From DASQUK01 sp963717085 (GTDB lineage: Bacteria; Actinomycetota; Acidimicrobiia; Acidimicrobiales; VFJN01): a stretch of DNA of 64,000 nucleotides. Below are positions 22,593 through 31,395 of this stretch, piece by piece. The notes below the pieces were generated by a model that was not told the DNA's origin, made no database searches, and saw only the letters and a list, made by a program, of their open reading frames with translations. The translations under genes were made by a program, and so were the position numbers. The DNA lies in assembly GCA_963717085.1 (NCBI GenBank), contig CAVQVM010000020.1, positions 248,001 through 312,000 of the forward strand, read 5' to 3'. Each line of letters opens with the position of its first letter. The first letter of the stretch is position 1.

Positions 22593-24587
22593 TCAATCCT
22601 CCTGTCCTATCGGGAAGGTGATGCGCAGACGTGGTTCGCCGCTGGTGCGGCCGACCAGGCTGACCTGGTGCGGCCGGAACTCCGAGAGCTGGTTGCCCAG
22701 GAAGGCCACGACCTCGACCACGGCGGGGTCACCAGCGGCGATCGGCCGACCGTCGATGGCGGCGAGCTCGACCGTGCGCATGGGGGTGCCCGCCACGTCC
22801 TCGCCGGGCAAGGCGACGAAGGCGCCGATCTCGAGGCGGTGGGCGCCGGCGAGGGTGGCGAGCACCGTCGTCAGCCGCTCGTCCACCTCGCCGGCACGCA
22901 GCTGCGCGACCGCGGCGGGCGGCGCTTCGATGCCTGGGTTCGCGGCCAGCGCCTGCCCGGCGAGAGCTCGCGCGTCGTTCCTGGTCGCCGCTTGGCCGGC
23001 CGGGGCCTCGGCGCCCGACGCGACGATGCGCCGCACCTCGACGCGCTCGTCGCCCTCTCCGACACTGGCGATCTCGAGGGAGCTGCCGACGGCCCTGGCG
23101 ACCTCGGGCGGGGCGCCGGCATCACGCAGCGCCGGGGTGGAGACGATGTAGCGGTACGAGCGCCAGTCGGGCCCGGCGCCGACCGCTCCGTAGCCTGCGA
23201 GCGCCTGCGGTGCGAGCCCGTCCTCGACCAGGTCGACCCAGATGGCGTCGTCGACGATGACGCGGTCACCGTCGCTGAGGTTGTCCACCACCCAGTTGCA
23301 GGCGGAGGCCAACGGCGCTGCGGCATCGGCTGCCGCGACGTCCCGGTGGGTCGAGATCCAGTCGGGAACCGCCAGCACCAGCGCCACGGCCGCGGCTGCG
23401 AGCATGAGGGGCGCCGCGGCGTCGAGCCGCTTCACGGCCGCCGAGGCGGGCTGCGCCTGCCGGCCGGGTTCGACACGGGCTTCGAGGTGCCAGACCCAGA
23501 CGAGCTGTGCCCCGGCGGCGAGCAGCACGGCGCCCAGCGGCACTATCGCTACGACGATGGTCCACGATGGTTCGCCCGACACCAGCACTAGGGCGGCAAA
23601 CGCCCAGAAGGCACAGCCGATGGGGCGAAGGCGTGGCACCACCGACGGCACCACGATCGCCGCCACCAGGCAGGCGCCGGCGCCGATGCGGTCCAGCCCG
23701 ATCAGACCGACCACCGATCGCCCGTCGAACCCGTCGGCAACGGTCCCCACCGCCGAGGACGCATCGCCTGCGACCAAACGGATCCGGTCGAGCAGGCCGA
23801 GCGACCCTCCCGCCTCGGGCGCTCCGGACCTCACCAGGGCGGTCACTGCGAGCCACGCCCCGCCGTAGGCCGCCGCGGCGGCAACCAGGCGTCTCCGGCG
23901 CCGACGGGGACTCGGAGACGACCGCCACAGCAGCCAACCGACCGCCGGAACAACCAGGGCTACGCGGTGCTCCGTCAGCACGGCCACCGCCAAGCACACG
24001 CCGGCAGTCACGGCCGTCAGCGTGCGCGGCCGTCGAGCACTGGCGAGCGCCAGGGCGGCCAGCATCCACGGCACCGCCAACCCGGCCCCGCTCACCGGTC
24101 GATAGAGCGCGACCGCCAGTGGCGACACGGCGAAGACGAGGGCTGCGCCGCCCGCCGCCCAGTGGGCCAGCCCCGAGCGCCGGGCCAAGACCCACACGAG
24201 CGGGATGCTGATGACGTGAGCGGCGAGCATCGCCTCCCGGCCCGCGGCGATGGCGCTCGACGCCCGTCCCAGCGCGCCCGTCGCCCAGATCCAGGCGCCG
24301 AGGTGGACCGGTGCGAGCGACGGCGCGGCCGAAGAGAACGTGGCGTCGCCGGCGGAACCGAGGTGGACGATCGACCAGCCGGCCGCTACCAGCGCCCCCT
24401 CGCCGCTGGCCGGGGCAGGGGCGGTGCCCATGTTGATGCTGTGCACGGCGGCGCCCAGGACCCCGATGGCGCCAACGACCCAGAGGCTCGCCTGGTGGTC
24501 CCTGACCCACCAGCGCGCGCGGCGCCACGACGGCGTCCGCGCCGACGCGGGGGCGTCGACGGGCGCGTGCGGGGCGCGTAGCAGCAT
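22593..24587 (-). CDS. Multi-spanning membrane protein, GT-C glycosyltransferase-like
   Basis: 664 aa with about ten hydrophobic helices in the first 430 residues, then an extracytoplasmic soluble domain. The pattern of alternating helices, a Trp-rich N-terminal region, the acidic loop after the first helix (residues 55-90, SGEGALVAAGW) and the large C-terminal domain recalls GT-C/ArnT-type lipid-linked sugar transferases, but catalytic residues cannot be assigned with certainty. ATG 24587 has GAGGTG upstream. Its stop abuts the DUF4397 start, so the three minus-strand genes form an operon probably concerned with cell-surface modification. Confidence 0.6.
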   Translation of the reverse strand: MLLRAPHAPVDAPASARTPSWRRARWWVRDHQASLWVVGAIGVLGAAVHSINMGTAPAPASGEGALVAAGWSIVHLGSAGDATFSSAAPSLAPVHLGAWIWATGALGRASSAIAAGREAMLAAHVISIPLVWVLARRSGLAHWAAGGAALVFAVSPLAVALYRPVSGAGLAVPWMLAALALASARRPRTLTAVTAGVCLAVAVLTEHRVALVVPAVGWLLWRSSPSPRRRRRRLVAAAAAYGGAWLAVTALVRSGAPEAGGSLGLLDRIRLVAGDASSAVGTVADGFDGRSVVGLIGLDRIGAGACLVAAIVVPSVVPRLRPIGCAFWAFAALVLVSGEPSWTIVVAIVPLGAVLLAAGAQLVWVWHLEARVEPGRQAQPASAAVKRLDAAAPLMLAAAAVALVLAVPDWISTHRDVAAADAAAPLASACNWVVDNLSDGDRVIVDDAIWVDLVEDGLAPQALAGYGAVGAGPDWRSYRYIVSTPALRDAGAPPEVARAVGSSLEIASVGEGDERVEVRRIVASGAEAPAGQAATRNDARALAGQALAANPGIEAPPAAVAQLRAGEVDERLTTVLATLAGAHRLEIGAFVALPGEDVAGTPMRTVELAAIDGRPIAAGDPAVVEVVAFLGNQLSEFRPHQVSLVGRTSGEPRLRITFPIGQED

Positions 24588-24654
24588 GGTTGACACCTCG
24601 TGCGGGGCAAAGTCCAGCCTTTCGTTGGGTGTTCGGAGCCGACCCCCGGGGCGG

Positions 24655-25542
24655 ATGAAAAAACCTGCGAAACTCGCCGCGGTGCACGACGCCCATCCCC
24701 CCATCACGGCGGTGCGCGAGGCGGTCGCCCGTGCCCTGGCCGAGGATCTCACGCCCATCGGCGACCTGACCTCGGCGTTGCTGCCGCCGGAGCTGGAGGC
24801 GACCGCGTCGTTCGTGCCCCGTGCCCATGGGGTCCTCGCGGGGCGCCTGTGCGCCGAGGAGGCCATGCACCAGATCGACGCCTCGCTCGAGTTGCGTTGG
24901 GATGCCGACGACGGCGATCACCTCGACGCCGGGAAGGAGTTCGGCCGGGTGACGGGGCGGTTGGCGCCGATCCTCACCGCCGAGCGCACCGCGCTCAACT
25001 TCCTCGGCCGGCTGTCGGGTGTCGCCACGCTCACGGCCCGGTTCGTCGATGCCGTGACCGAGGTGGGCGGGACCCTACGGGTCTGGGACACCCGGAAGAC
25101 CACGCCCGGCCTACGGACGCTGGAGAAGGCGGCGGTGCGGGCCGGCGGGGGAGCCAACCACCGCGGCAACCTGTCGGACTGGGTGCTGCTCAAGGACAAC
25201 CACCTCGAGCTGTTCGGCATCAGCGCCGCCGTCGCCCGGGCGCGGCAACGCTGGCCCGGGCGCACGGTCCACGTCGAGTGTGGGGACCTCGATCAGGTGC
25301 GTGAGGCCGTGGCGGCCGGGGCCGACGCCCTGCTGCTCGACAACATGTCCCCCGACGAGGTTCGGGCCGTGGTGACCGAGGTCCGCGAACGGCACCCCGA
25401 CCGGCCCCTGCTGGAGATATCGGGCCGTCTCGACCTCGACAGCATCGGCGCCTACGCGACGACCGGTGCGGACCTGGCCTCGATCGGCGCCCTCACCCAC
25501 TCGGCACCCGTCCTCGACATCGGCCTCGACGTGGTGGCGTAG
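24655..25542 (+). CDS. nadC: Nicotinate-nucleotide pyrophosphorylase NadC
   Basis: 295 aa; quinolinate plus PRPP to nicotinate mononucleotide. ALAEDLTPIGDLTSALLP, LNFLGRLSGVATLTARFV, VWDTRKTTPGLRTLEKAAVRAGGGANHRGNLSDWVLLKDNHLE and EVSG-type ending LLEISGRLDLDSIGAYATTGADLASIGALTHS are diagnostic, with Arg and Lys substrate contacts kept. ATG 24655 is used; GTG 24682 is an alternative. It is divergent from the surface operon and feeds into coaX-lysS across two tandem repeat elements. Confidence 0.94.
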   Translation: MKKPAKLAAVHDAHPPITAVREAVARALAEDLTPIGDLTSALLPPELEATASFVPRAHGVLAGRLCAEEAMHQIDASLELRWDADDGDHLDAGKEFGRVTGRLAPILTAERTALNFLGRLSGVATLTARFVDAVTEVGGTLRVWDTRKTTPGLRTLEKAAVRAGGGANHRGNLSDWVLLKDNHLELFGISAAVARARQRWPGRTVHVECGDLDQVREAVAAGADALLLDNMSPDEVRAVVTEVRERHPDRPLLEISGRLDLDSIGAYATTGADLASIGALTHSAPVLDIGLDVVA

Positions 25543-25580
25543 AACGGGCGGGGGTTCGTAGGTCTCCGGCGCCTCGGCCG

Positions 25581-25740
25581 AGTGGGGTGGCTCGCAACGC
25601 AGCGCCGGGAACCGCCGGCCACGGCACCGCCGGACTGCGTCCTCGTCGTCGCCGCAGCTACGGCTGCGCCGTCCTCCTGCGTCCTTGCCAGCGGCACCGC
25701 TGACTCGCCGGTTACCGGGCGGGCGCTACGAGCCACCCCT
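25581..25740 (+). repeat. Type-B palindromic intergenic element, copy B1
   Basis: About 160 bp between nadC and coaX. The left arm AGTGGGGTGGCTCG is matched by the right arm CGAGCCACCCCT; inner blocks CCGG(T)AACCG and CGGTTACCGG also pair. The centre is CGCAGC-TACG-GCTGCG, within a block shared with type A (CTGCGTCCTCGTCGTCG). A second copy follows head-to-tail with no gap. The left arm has small changes (GCCGGGAACCG) against B2. Confidence 0.8.
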
Positions 25741-25905
25741 AGTGGGGTGGCTCGCAACACAGCGCCGGTAACCGCCGGCCAGCCGCACCGCTGGACTGCG
25801 TCCTCGTCGTCGCCGCAGCTACGGCTGCGCCGTCCTCCTGCGTCCTTGCCAGCGGCACCGCTGACTCGCCGGTTACCGGGCGGGCGCTACGAGCCACCCC
25901 ACTAG
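25741..25905 (+). repeat. Type-B palindromic intergenic element, copy B2
   Basis: About 165 bp, directly abutting B1 and ending in CCACCCCACTAG 12 nt before the coaX start. Arms AGTGGGGTGGCTCG and CGAGCCACCCCACT are perfect; CCGGTAACCG near 25765 pairs with CGGTTACCGG near 25870. The central hairpin is CGCAGC (25814-25819), loop TACG, GCTGCG (25824-25829). Identity with B1 is above 90% by eye. Confidence 0.8.
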
Positions 25906-25919
25906 CCTCCGGGGCCGTG

Positions 25920-26729
25920 ATGCTCCTGGTCATCGACGTTGGCAACACGCAGACCGTCATCGGGATCTACGACCTCGAACCCGACGACGAGCACAACGTC
26001 GGTCGCACGCTGGCGGACACCCACCTGCTGGACCACTGGCGTGTCGCGACCAACGCCGAGCGCACGGCCGACGAGCATGCGCTGGTCATCCAGGAGTTCC
26101 TGGGCTTCCACGGGTTCTCGTTCGACGACGACATCGCCGGCGTCTGCGTGTGCTCGTCGGTTCCCCGGGTGACGGGGGCGTTACGCCGGATGAGCGAGCG
26201 CTACTTCGGGCAGCCGGCCGTGATCGTGGAGCCGGGCATCCGCACCGGGCTGCCCATCCTCTACGACAACCCCAAAGAGGTGGGCGCCGACCGCATCGCC
26301 GACGCCGTCGCCGCCTTCGACCTCTTCGGCGGGCCGGTGGTGGTGGTGGACTTCGGCACCGCTACGACGTTCGAGGCCATCTCGGCGAAGGGGGAGTACC
26401 TGGGCGGCGCCATCTTCCCTGGCATCGACATCAGCCTCGACGCCCTGTTCGCCCGCGCGGCGGCGCTGCGTCGTGTGGAGCTGGTGGAGCCCCGCCACGT
26501 GATCGGGCGGTCCACCGTGGAGTCGATGCAGTCGGGTGTGATCTACGGCTACACCGGCCTGGTGGACAGCATGGTCACCCGCATCCAGGACGAGCTGAAC
26601 CAGAAAGCCGCGGTCGTGTCCACGGGCGGTCTGTCAGGCTTGATCACGCCGCTGTCCAGCACGATCACCCACCACGAGCCCTGGCTCACCCTGCACGGGC
26701 TGAGGCTCATCTACGAGAAGAACCAGTGA
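25920..26729 (+). CDS. coaX: Type III pantothenate kinase CoaX
   Basis: 269 aa; phosphorylates pantothenate, the first step to CoA. ASKHA fold with MLLVIDVGNTQTVIGIYD (phosphate 1 loop), CSSVPRVTGAL, NPKEVGADRIADAVAAFDLFGGPVVVVDFGTATTFEAIS and GAIFPGIDISLDALFARAAALRRVEL, all diagnostic. Catalytic Asp in GADR is kept. ATG 25920 or the GTG one codon before. It fits with panC and panD upstream, and overlaps lysS. Confidence 0.95.
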   Translation: MLLVIDVGNTQTVIGIYDLEPDDEHNVGRTLADTHLLDHWRVATNAERTADEHALVIQEFLGFHGFSFDDDIAGVCVCSSVPRVTGALRRMSERYFGQPAVIVEPGIRTGLPILYDNPKEVGADRIADAVAAFDLFGGPVVVVDFGTATTFEAISAKGEYLGGAIFPGIDISLDALFARAAALRRVELVEPRHVIGRSTVESMQSGVIYGYTGLVDSMVTRIQDELNQKAAVVSTGGLSGLITPLSSTITHHEPWLTLHGLRLIYEKNQ

Positions 26730-28153
26730 CAGAGCACACGCCGTCGGATTTCCGGCCCCCCTACCGGGTCGAGGTCAAGGACCGGGCCGCGGATCTGCAG
26801 GCCGCTCACGCCGAGCTCGAGGCCGGGGCCAACAGCGGTACCACCGCCACCGTGGCGGGGCGGGTGATGCTCCTGCGCGATATGGGCGGGCGGACGTTCG
26901 CCACCCTCCGCGACTCCAGCGGCTCGATCCAGCTGATGGCCACCGCCCAGGAGACCGGCGACTACAAGGACCTCACCGCGCGCAACCTCGGGGACTGGAT
27001 CGTCGCCACGGGTGAGGTGATCCGGTCCCGCCGGGGTGAGCTGTCGGTGCTCGTGGACCGCTGGCAGCTCCTTGCCGAGGCCCGGCGGGGTTTCGGCGAC
27101 AAGTGGAGGGGCATCACCGACACCGACCTCCGTTACCGCCAGCGCTACGCGGACCTGTGGGCCAACGATGACAGCAGGCGGGTGTTCCAGGCCCGCAGCC
27201 GCATCATGTCGGAGACCCGCCGCTTCCTCGAGGGCCGTGGCTTCGTCGAGGTCGAGACGCCGCTGCTGCATCCCATCCCCGGCGGGGCGTTGGCGCGACC
27301 CTTCGTCACCCACCACAACGCGCTGGACCTCGATATCTACCTGCGGGTCGCCCCGGAGCTGTACCTCAAGCGGCTCGTCGTGGGCGGGTTCGAGCGAGTG
27401 TTCGAGCTCGGGCGGGTGTTCCGCAACGAGGGGTTGTCCCCCCGCCACAACCCTGAGTTCACGATGCTCGAGCTGTACCAGGCGTACGCCGACTACGGCG
27501 ACATGATGGAGCTGACCGAGGAGCTGGTCGCCCACTTGGCGCGGCAGGTGACGGGTTCGACGGTCATCACGTACGGCGGCCGGGAGGTCGACCTCACCCC
27601 GCCGTGGGCCCGAGCGTCGCTGACCGACCTGGTCGAGCAGCACGCCGGGGTGCGGCTCGACGTGCGCATGCCGCTCGACGAGCTGCGGCGCATCGCCGCC
27701 GACCACGGCGTCGACGTGGATGCATCGTGGGGCCCAGGGAAGCTGGTGCTGGAGATCTACGAGAAGACCACCGAGGCCGCGCTGTGGGGGCCGGTGTTCG
27801 TGCTCGACTATCCCAAGGAGGTCTCGCCGCTGGCGCGCGACCACCGCGAGCTGCCGGGCGTGGTCGAGCGGTTCGAGCCGATCGTGGCCGGGCGCGAGCT
27901 CGGCAACGCATTCTCGGAGCTCGTCGATCCCGAGGAGCAGCGGCGTCGCTTCGAGGACCAGGCCCGCGCCCGCGCCGGCGGCGACGACGAGGCCATGGCC
28001 GTCGACGACGACTACCTGAGGGCACTGGAGTACGGGCTACCGCCGACCGGGGGCCTCGGCATCGGCATGGATCGGCTCGTCATGCTCCTCACCGACACCC
28101 AGTCGATCCGCGACGTCGTGCTGTTCCCCACCCTCCGCCCCGAGCAGGCCTGA
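26726..28153 (+). CDS. lysS: Lysyl-tRNA synthetase, class II
   Basis: 475 aa. The N-terminal OB-fold anticodon domain (about 35-150: VAGRVMLLRDMGGRTFATLRD) precedes a class II catalytic core with motif 1 around FLEGRGFVEVETPLL, motif 2 FELGRVFRNEGLSPRHNPEFTMLE and motif 3 GLPPTGGLGIGMDRLVML. LysS-type FDR: RVAPELYLKRLVVGGFERV. GTG 26726 overlaps the coaX stop (GTGA). Its 3' end overlaps the convergent minus-strand gene by about 117 nt. Confidence 0.95.
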   Translation: MTEHTPSDFRPPYRVEVKDRAADLQAAHAELEAGANSGTTATVAGRVMLLRDMGGRTFATLRDSSGSIQLMATAQETGDYKDLTARNLGDWIVATGEVIRSRRGELSVLVDRWQLLAEARRGFGDKWRGITDTDLRYRQRYADLWANDDSRRVFQARSRIMSETRRFLEGRGFVEVETPLLHPIPGGALARPFVTHHNALDLDIYLRVAPELYLKRLVVGGFERVFELGRVFRNEGLSPRHNPEFTMLELYQAYADYGDMMELTEELVAHLARQVTGSTVITYGGREVDLTPPWARASLTDLVEQHAGVRLDVRMPLDELRRIAADHGVDVDASWGPGKLVLEIYEKTTEAALWGPVFVLDYPKEVSPLARDHRELPGVVERFEPIVAGRELGNAFSELVDPEEQRRRFEDQARARAGGDDEAMAVDDDYLRALEYGLPPTGGLGIGMDRLVMLLTDTQSIRDVVLFPTLRPEQA

Positions 28154-29551
28154 GCCGCCAGCGGGCGCGATCACCGTCACCTCGGCCTGCACCCGGGCGC
28201 CGAACCACCCGAGCCGCGGCTGGTGGAGCGCCACCCACACCTCATAGAGCCCCGGTTCGCGCGGAACCTCCAGTGCGACGTCCACCGACGTGGTGCCTCC
28301 GGCCGGCACCACCCGGGGGAGGGGGACGCGGGGGTTGGCGAGCGGCTCGCCCCGCTCGCCGTCGATCACGCGGAACCACCGGGCCGCCACCTTGACCGGA
28401 CGTGGGAGCACCGATGCGATCGGCCGCGACGAGCGGTTGACGACCCCGAGCGGCACCGTGCGAACCGTGCCCGCCACCATCACCGGCGGAAGCGTTCCCC
28501 GCACGCCGCAGCGGCGGGCGTCGCCGGCCTCGAGCGAGCCGCCCATCGCCGCCGCCGAGCTCGCGACGCGAGACGGCACCAGGCGCACGACCGCGTCCGG
28601 CGGCGCAGGCCGGCGCACGGACGGCCGGCGCGCCGAACGGTACTGCTCGACCGCGCGCGCGGCGTTCGCCCCGAAACCTCGCGCCACGCCCCCGGCCAGG
28701 GGCGTGGGGGTGGGAAGGATGTCGTAGATCTCGAGGCAGGGCAGGGCGATCCGCTCGACGACCTCGAACGAGTCGAGCTCGACCACCAGTACCTCGGCGC
28801 GGTCGTTGTCGTGATCGCGGTGGGCGTTGCCACCCACCAGGGCCCAGTCGCCGAGGAGCGCCAGGCCCCTCGTGAACCGGCGGAGTGGCAGTTGCCGTGA
28901 CACCCGCCCGTCAGAGTCGAGCTCCGTGAGCCTGCCGGGCGTCGACTCGCAGACGTACCAGCGGTCGCCGCGCCGCCGGGGGGCATGGGGATGGGTCAGC
29001 CCACCGATGGCGTCTCGGCCCGTGCGCAGGTCGAGGACGAAACCGATGTCCTGGCGCGCCGCGACCTTCCACTCCTTGTGGCGCTCGAACCTCCCGAAGG
29101 CGCACACGTGCAGCGACCCATCCACGACCAGCAGCGAGTTGACGTGCCAGGCGTCGGGCACCGTGTCGTCTGCCCGCGCCCGCCACAGTGGCTCGACGTC
29201 ACCCCCGGTGACGCGCCACACGGTGTCGTCCCAGCTGGAGCTGACGTGGATGGCGCCCTCGTGCCAGCACACGTCGTGCGGGTCGCGGATGGCATCGAGG
29301 CGCCGGTAGCTCCGGACCCCCCGGGCGTCGTACGACAGGAGCTCGCAGGTGCTGGTTTGCTCGCCGGGCGCCCGGAGGACCCGCCACAGCCGTCCCCCGC
29401 CGACCGTGATGCCCGCGGTGGCGAGGTCGTCGAACACCTCGGGCGTGGTGGCCGTGACGTCGTAGATCCCGCCGCCCCACTTGCCGAACCCGCTCACCAG
29501 CAGCCGGTCGTTGCCGAGCGCGTCACGCCACGTCGCCGTGCGGGCTGCCAT
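28037..29551 (-). CDS. DUF4915-like beta-propeller protein with C-terminal beta domain
   Basis: 504 aa. Repeated beta strands with LLVSGFGKWGGGIYD, DPHDVCWHEGAIHVSSSWDDTVWRV, DAWHVNSLLVVDGSLHVCAFGRF, HPHAPRRRGDRWYVCESTPGRL resemble the DUF4915/TIGR03032 group of uncharacterised propeller-like proteins; after a linker, residues about 350-465 look like an Ig/Wzt-C-type sandwich. No signal peptide is visible. ATG 29551. The last 39 codons run antisense to the end of lysS, which is unusual; either the true C-terminus is this long or an upstream stop has been lost. Function unknown, perhaps tied to glycan or sulfotransfer chemistry as in other DUF4915 genes. Confidence 0.6.
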   Translation of the reverse strand: MAARTATWRDALGNDRLLVSGFGKWGGGIYDVTATTPEVFDDLATAGITVGGGRLWRVLRAPGEQTSTCELLSYDARGVRSYRRLDAIRDPHDVCWHEGAIHVSSSWDDTVWRVTGGDVEPLWRARADDTVPDAWHVNSLLVVDGSLHVCAFGRFERHKEWKVAARQDIGFVLDLRTGRDAIGGLTHPHAPRRRGDRWYVCESTPGRLTELDSDGRVSRQLPLRRFTRGLALLGDWALVGGNAHRDHDNDRAEVLVVELDSFEVVERIALPCLEIYDILPTPTPLAGGVARGFGANAARAVEQYRSARRPSVRRPAPPDAVVRLVPSRVASSAAAMGGSLEAGDARRCGVRGTLPPVMVAGTVRTVPLGVVNRSSRPIASVLPRPVKVAARWFRVIDGERGEPLANPRVPLPRVVPAGGTTSVDVALEVPREPGLYEVWVALHQPRLGWFGARVQAEVTVIAPAGGSGLLGAEGGEQHDVADRLGVGEEHDEPIHADAEAPGRR

Positions 29552-29639
29552 CGACGCGCACCGTAGTTGCGCATGGGAACGGACGCCGAGCACGGCTGTC
29601 GCCCCGAGGTCACAGGTTCCCCACGGTGCCGGCCGAGAT

Positions 29640-29665
29640 CATGGGTTCCGGATCCCGAACCCATG
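29640..29665. promoter_or_regulatory. Inverted repeat in divergent intergenic region
   Basis: Arms CATGGGTTC (29640-29648) and GAACCCATG (29657-29665) around CGGATCCC, in the gap between the propeller-like gene (-) and the MFS gene (+). CATGACCTCG follows at 29663 and again near 29691, and CGAGGTCA lies near 29608. These repeated words suggest an operator region; no regulator is known. Confidence 0.4.
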
Positions 29666-29808
29666 ACCTCGCCCTCACATCGGCGGAACGCATGACCTCG
29701 GGTCGCCCCGGTCCCCGGCCCTAGGTCCCGGGACGGATTTCGGCAGGCCGACGGTCTGACCCGCGGCCTGCGGGGAATCCTGTGCGGATCCCGCAGGTTG
29801 CGGCGAGC

Positions 29809-31230
29809 ATGGCTTCGATGACGGCCCGCCTCGCCACCGCCGCCACGTCGGTGACGGCCCCCGACGGGGTCTGGGCGCCGGCCCGGCGACGGCTGACCAC
29901 GGGCCTGGTTCTCACTATCACGCTGGTGGCGTTCGAGGCGCTGGCGATCGCCACGATCATGCCGGTGGTGTCCGACGACCTCGGCGGCCTCGGGCTGTAC
30001 GGCTGGGTGTTCTCCGGCTTCTTCCTCGGCAACCTTCTCGGCATCGTCCTGGCCGGCGAGGCGGCCGACCGCCGGGGCACCCGGGCGCCGTTCCTGGCGG
30101 GCCTGGTCCTGTTCTCGCTCGGGCTGGTGATCGGCGGGTCGGCCCAGTCGATGCCGATGCTGGTGGCCGGCCGGGTCGCCCAGGGCATCGGCGCCGGCGT
30201 GATCCCTGCGGTCGCGTACGCCAGCGTGGGCCGCGGGTACCCGCCCGAGCTCCGCCCGCGGGTGTTCGCCGTCTTCTCGTCGGCCTGGGTGATCCCCGGC
30301 CTTATCGGGCCGGCCGCGGCTAGCGCCATCGAGCGCTGGTCGTCGTGGCGCGTGGTGTTCCTGGCGCTGCTGCCGCTCGTGGCGGTGGCGGCCGCGATGA
30401 CGCTGCCGGCGCTGTCGCCGCGGCCGCCCGCCGATGCGGCCACACCGGCGGAGGGCGCCGGCCGCGATCGTCGGCGGGACGCGGTCGTGCTGGTTGCGGG
30501 TGTCGCCCTGGTCCTGGCCGGGCTCGGCGCGCACCAGATCGCCCTTACGGTCGCGCTGATCGTTCTCGGCGCGCTCCCGGCCGCCTGGGCGTTCGTGCGG
30601 CTCGTGCCCACCGGGACAGTGGCCCTGCGGCGCGGGATGCCGGCGGCGATCGGTGTCCGCGGCATCCTCACGTTCGCGTTCTTCGGCACCGACGCCTACG
30701 TCTCGCTGGCCATGACCGATGCCCGCGACCAACCCACGTGGGTGGCCGGCCTGGCGCTCACCGGTGCGACCCTGGCTTGGACCGCCGGCGCCTGGATCCA
30801 GCAGCGCCTGGTGGGCGAGCGGGGCCCGGCGTGGCTGGTGCGGCGGGGCTTCGCATTGCTGGGCGTCGGGATCGCCGGCCTGCTGGTGGCGCTCAACCCC
30901 TCGGTGCCGGTCGCCGCCGCCATCGCCGCCTGGGCGGTGGCGGGCCTGGGCATGGGGCTGGCGTACGCGCCCATTTCCGTGACGGTGCTCGGCACCGCCG
31001 CGCCGGGCCAGGAGGGGAGCGCGAGCGCTTCGCTCCAGCTCACCGACGTGCTGGGCGTGTCGCTCGGCACCGGCCTGGGCGGCGTGTTCGTGGCTCTGGG
31101 GGACGGGCGGGGCTGGGACACCTCCAGCTCGCTGACCCTCGCGTTCATCGTCACCCTGGCGGTCGCCGCCGCGGGCGTGCTCGCCTCCCGGCGCCTGCCG
31201 CGGCAATTGCCCACCGCCGCGGGCGCCTAG
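29809..31230 (+). CDS. MFS transporter (drug/proton antiporter type)
   Basis: 473 aa, about 14 predicted helices in the DHA2-like pattern. Motif A region LLGIVLAGEAADRRGTRAPFLAG between helices 2 and 3 and the helix-5 segment RVFAVFSSAWVIPGLIGPAAASAIERWSSWRVVF (motif C plus WRW-type loop) support a proton-driven exporter. Substrate unknown. ATG 29809 (or 29818) starts a short cytoplasmic tail. The stop TAG is part of the CTAG that begins repeat B3. Confidence 0.85.
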   Translation: MASMTARLATAATSVTAPDGVWAPARRRLTTGLVLTITLVAFEALAIATIMPVVSDDLGGLGLYGWVFSGFFLGNLLGIVLAGEAADRRGTRAPFLAGLVLFSLGLVIGGSAQSMPMLVAGRVAQGIGAGVIPAVAYASVGRGYPPELRPRVFAVFSSAWVIPGLIGPAAASAIERWSSWRVVFLALLPLVAVAAAMTLPALSPRPPADAATPAEGAGRDRRRDAVVLVAGVALVLAGLGAHQIALTVALIVLGALPAAWAFVRLVPTGTVALRRGMPAAIGVRGILTFAFFGTDAYVSLAMTDARDQPTWVAGLALTGATLAWTAGAWIQQRLVGERGPAWLVRRGFALLGVGIAGLLVALNPSVPVAAAIAAWAVAGLGMGLAYAPISVTVLGTAAPGQEGSASASLQLTDVLGVSLGTGLGGVFVALGDGRGWDTSSSLTLAFIVTLAVAAAGVLASRRLPRQLPTAAGA

Positions 31231-31392
31231 TGGGATGGCTCGCAGCACAGCGCCGGTAACGCCGGCCAGCGGCACCGCTGGACTGCGTCCTCGTCGTCGA
31301 CGCAGCTACGGCAGCGCCATCCTCCTGCGTCCTTGCCACCGGCACCGCCGACTCGCCGGTTACCGGGCGGGCGCTACGAGCCACCCCACTAG
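31227..31392 (+). repeat. Type-B palindromic intergenic element, copy B3
   Basis: About 166 bp between the convergent MFS (+) and DUF3039 (-) genes. It begins CTAGTGGGATGGCTCG, whose TAG is the MFS stop, and ends CGAGCCACCCCACTAG four bases before the DUF3039 stop. Core and inner arms match B1/B2 with scattered substitutions (GTCGACGCAGC, GCAGCGCC). It occupies the whole gap. Confidence 0.8.
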
Positions 31393-31395
31393 CGC

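Noticed and set aside
29494..31275. A 593-aa minus-strand protein opposite the MFS gene
   Set aside because: Composition is R/G/H/D-rich with no domain; it is the typical antisense frame of a high-GC gene.
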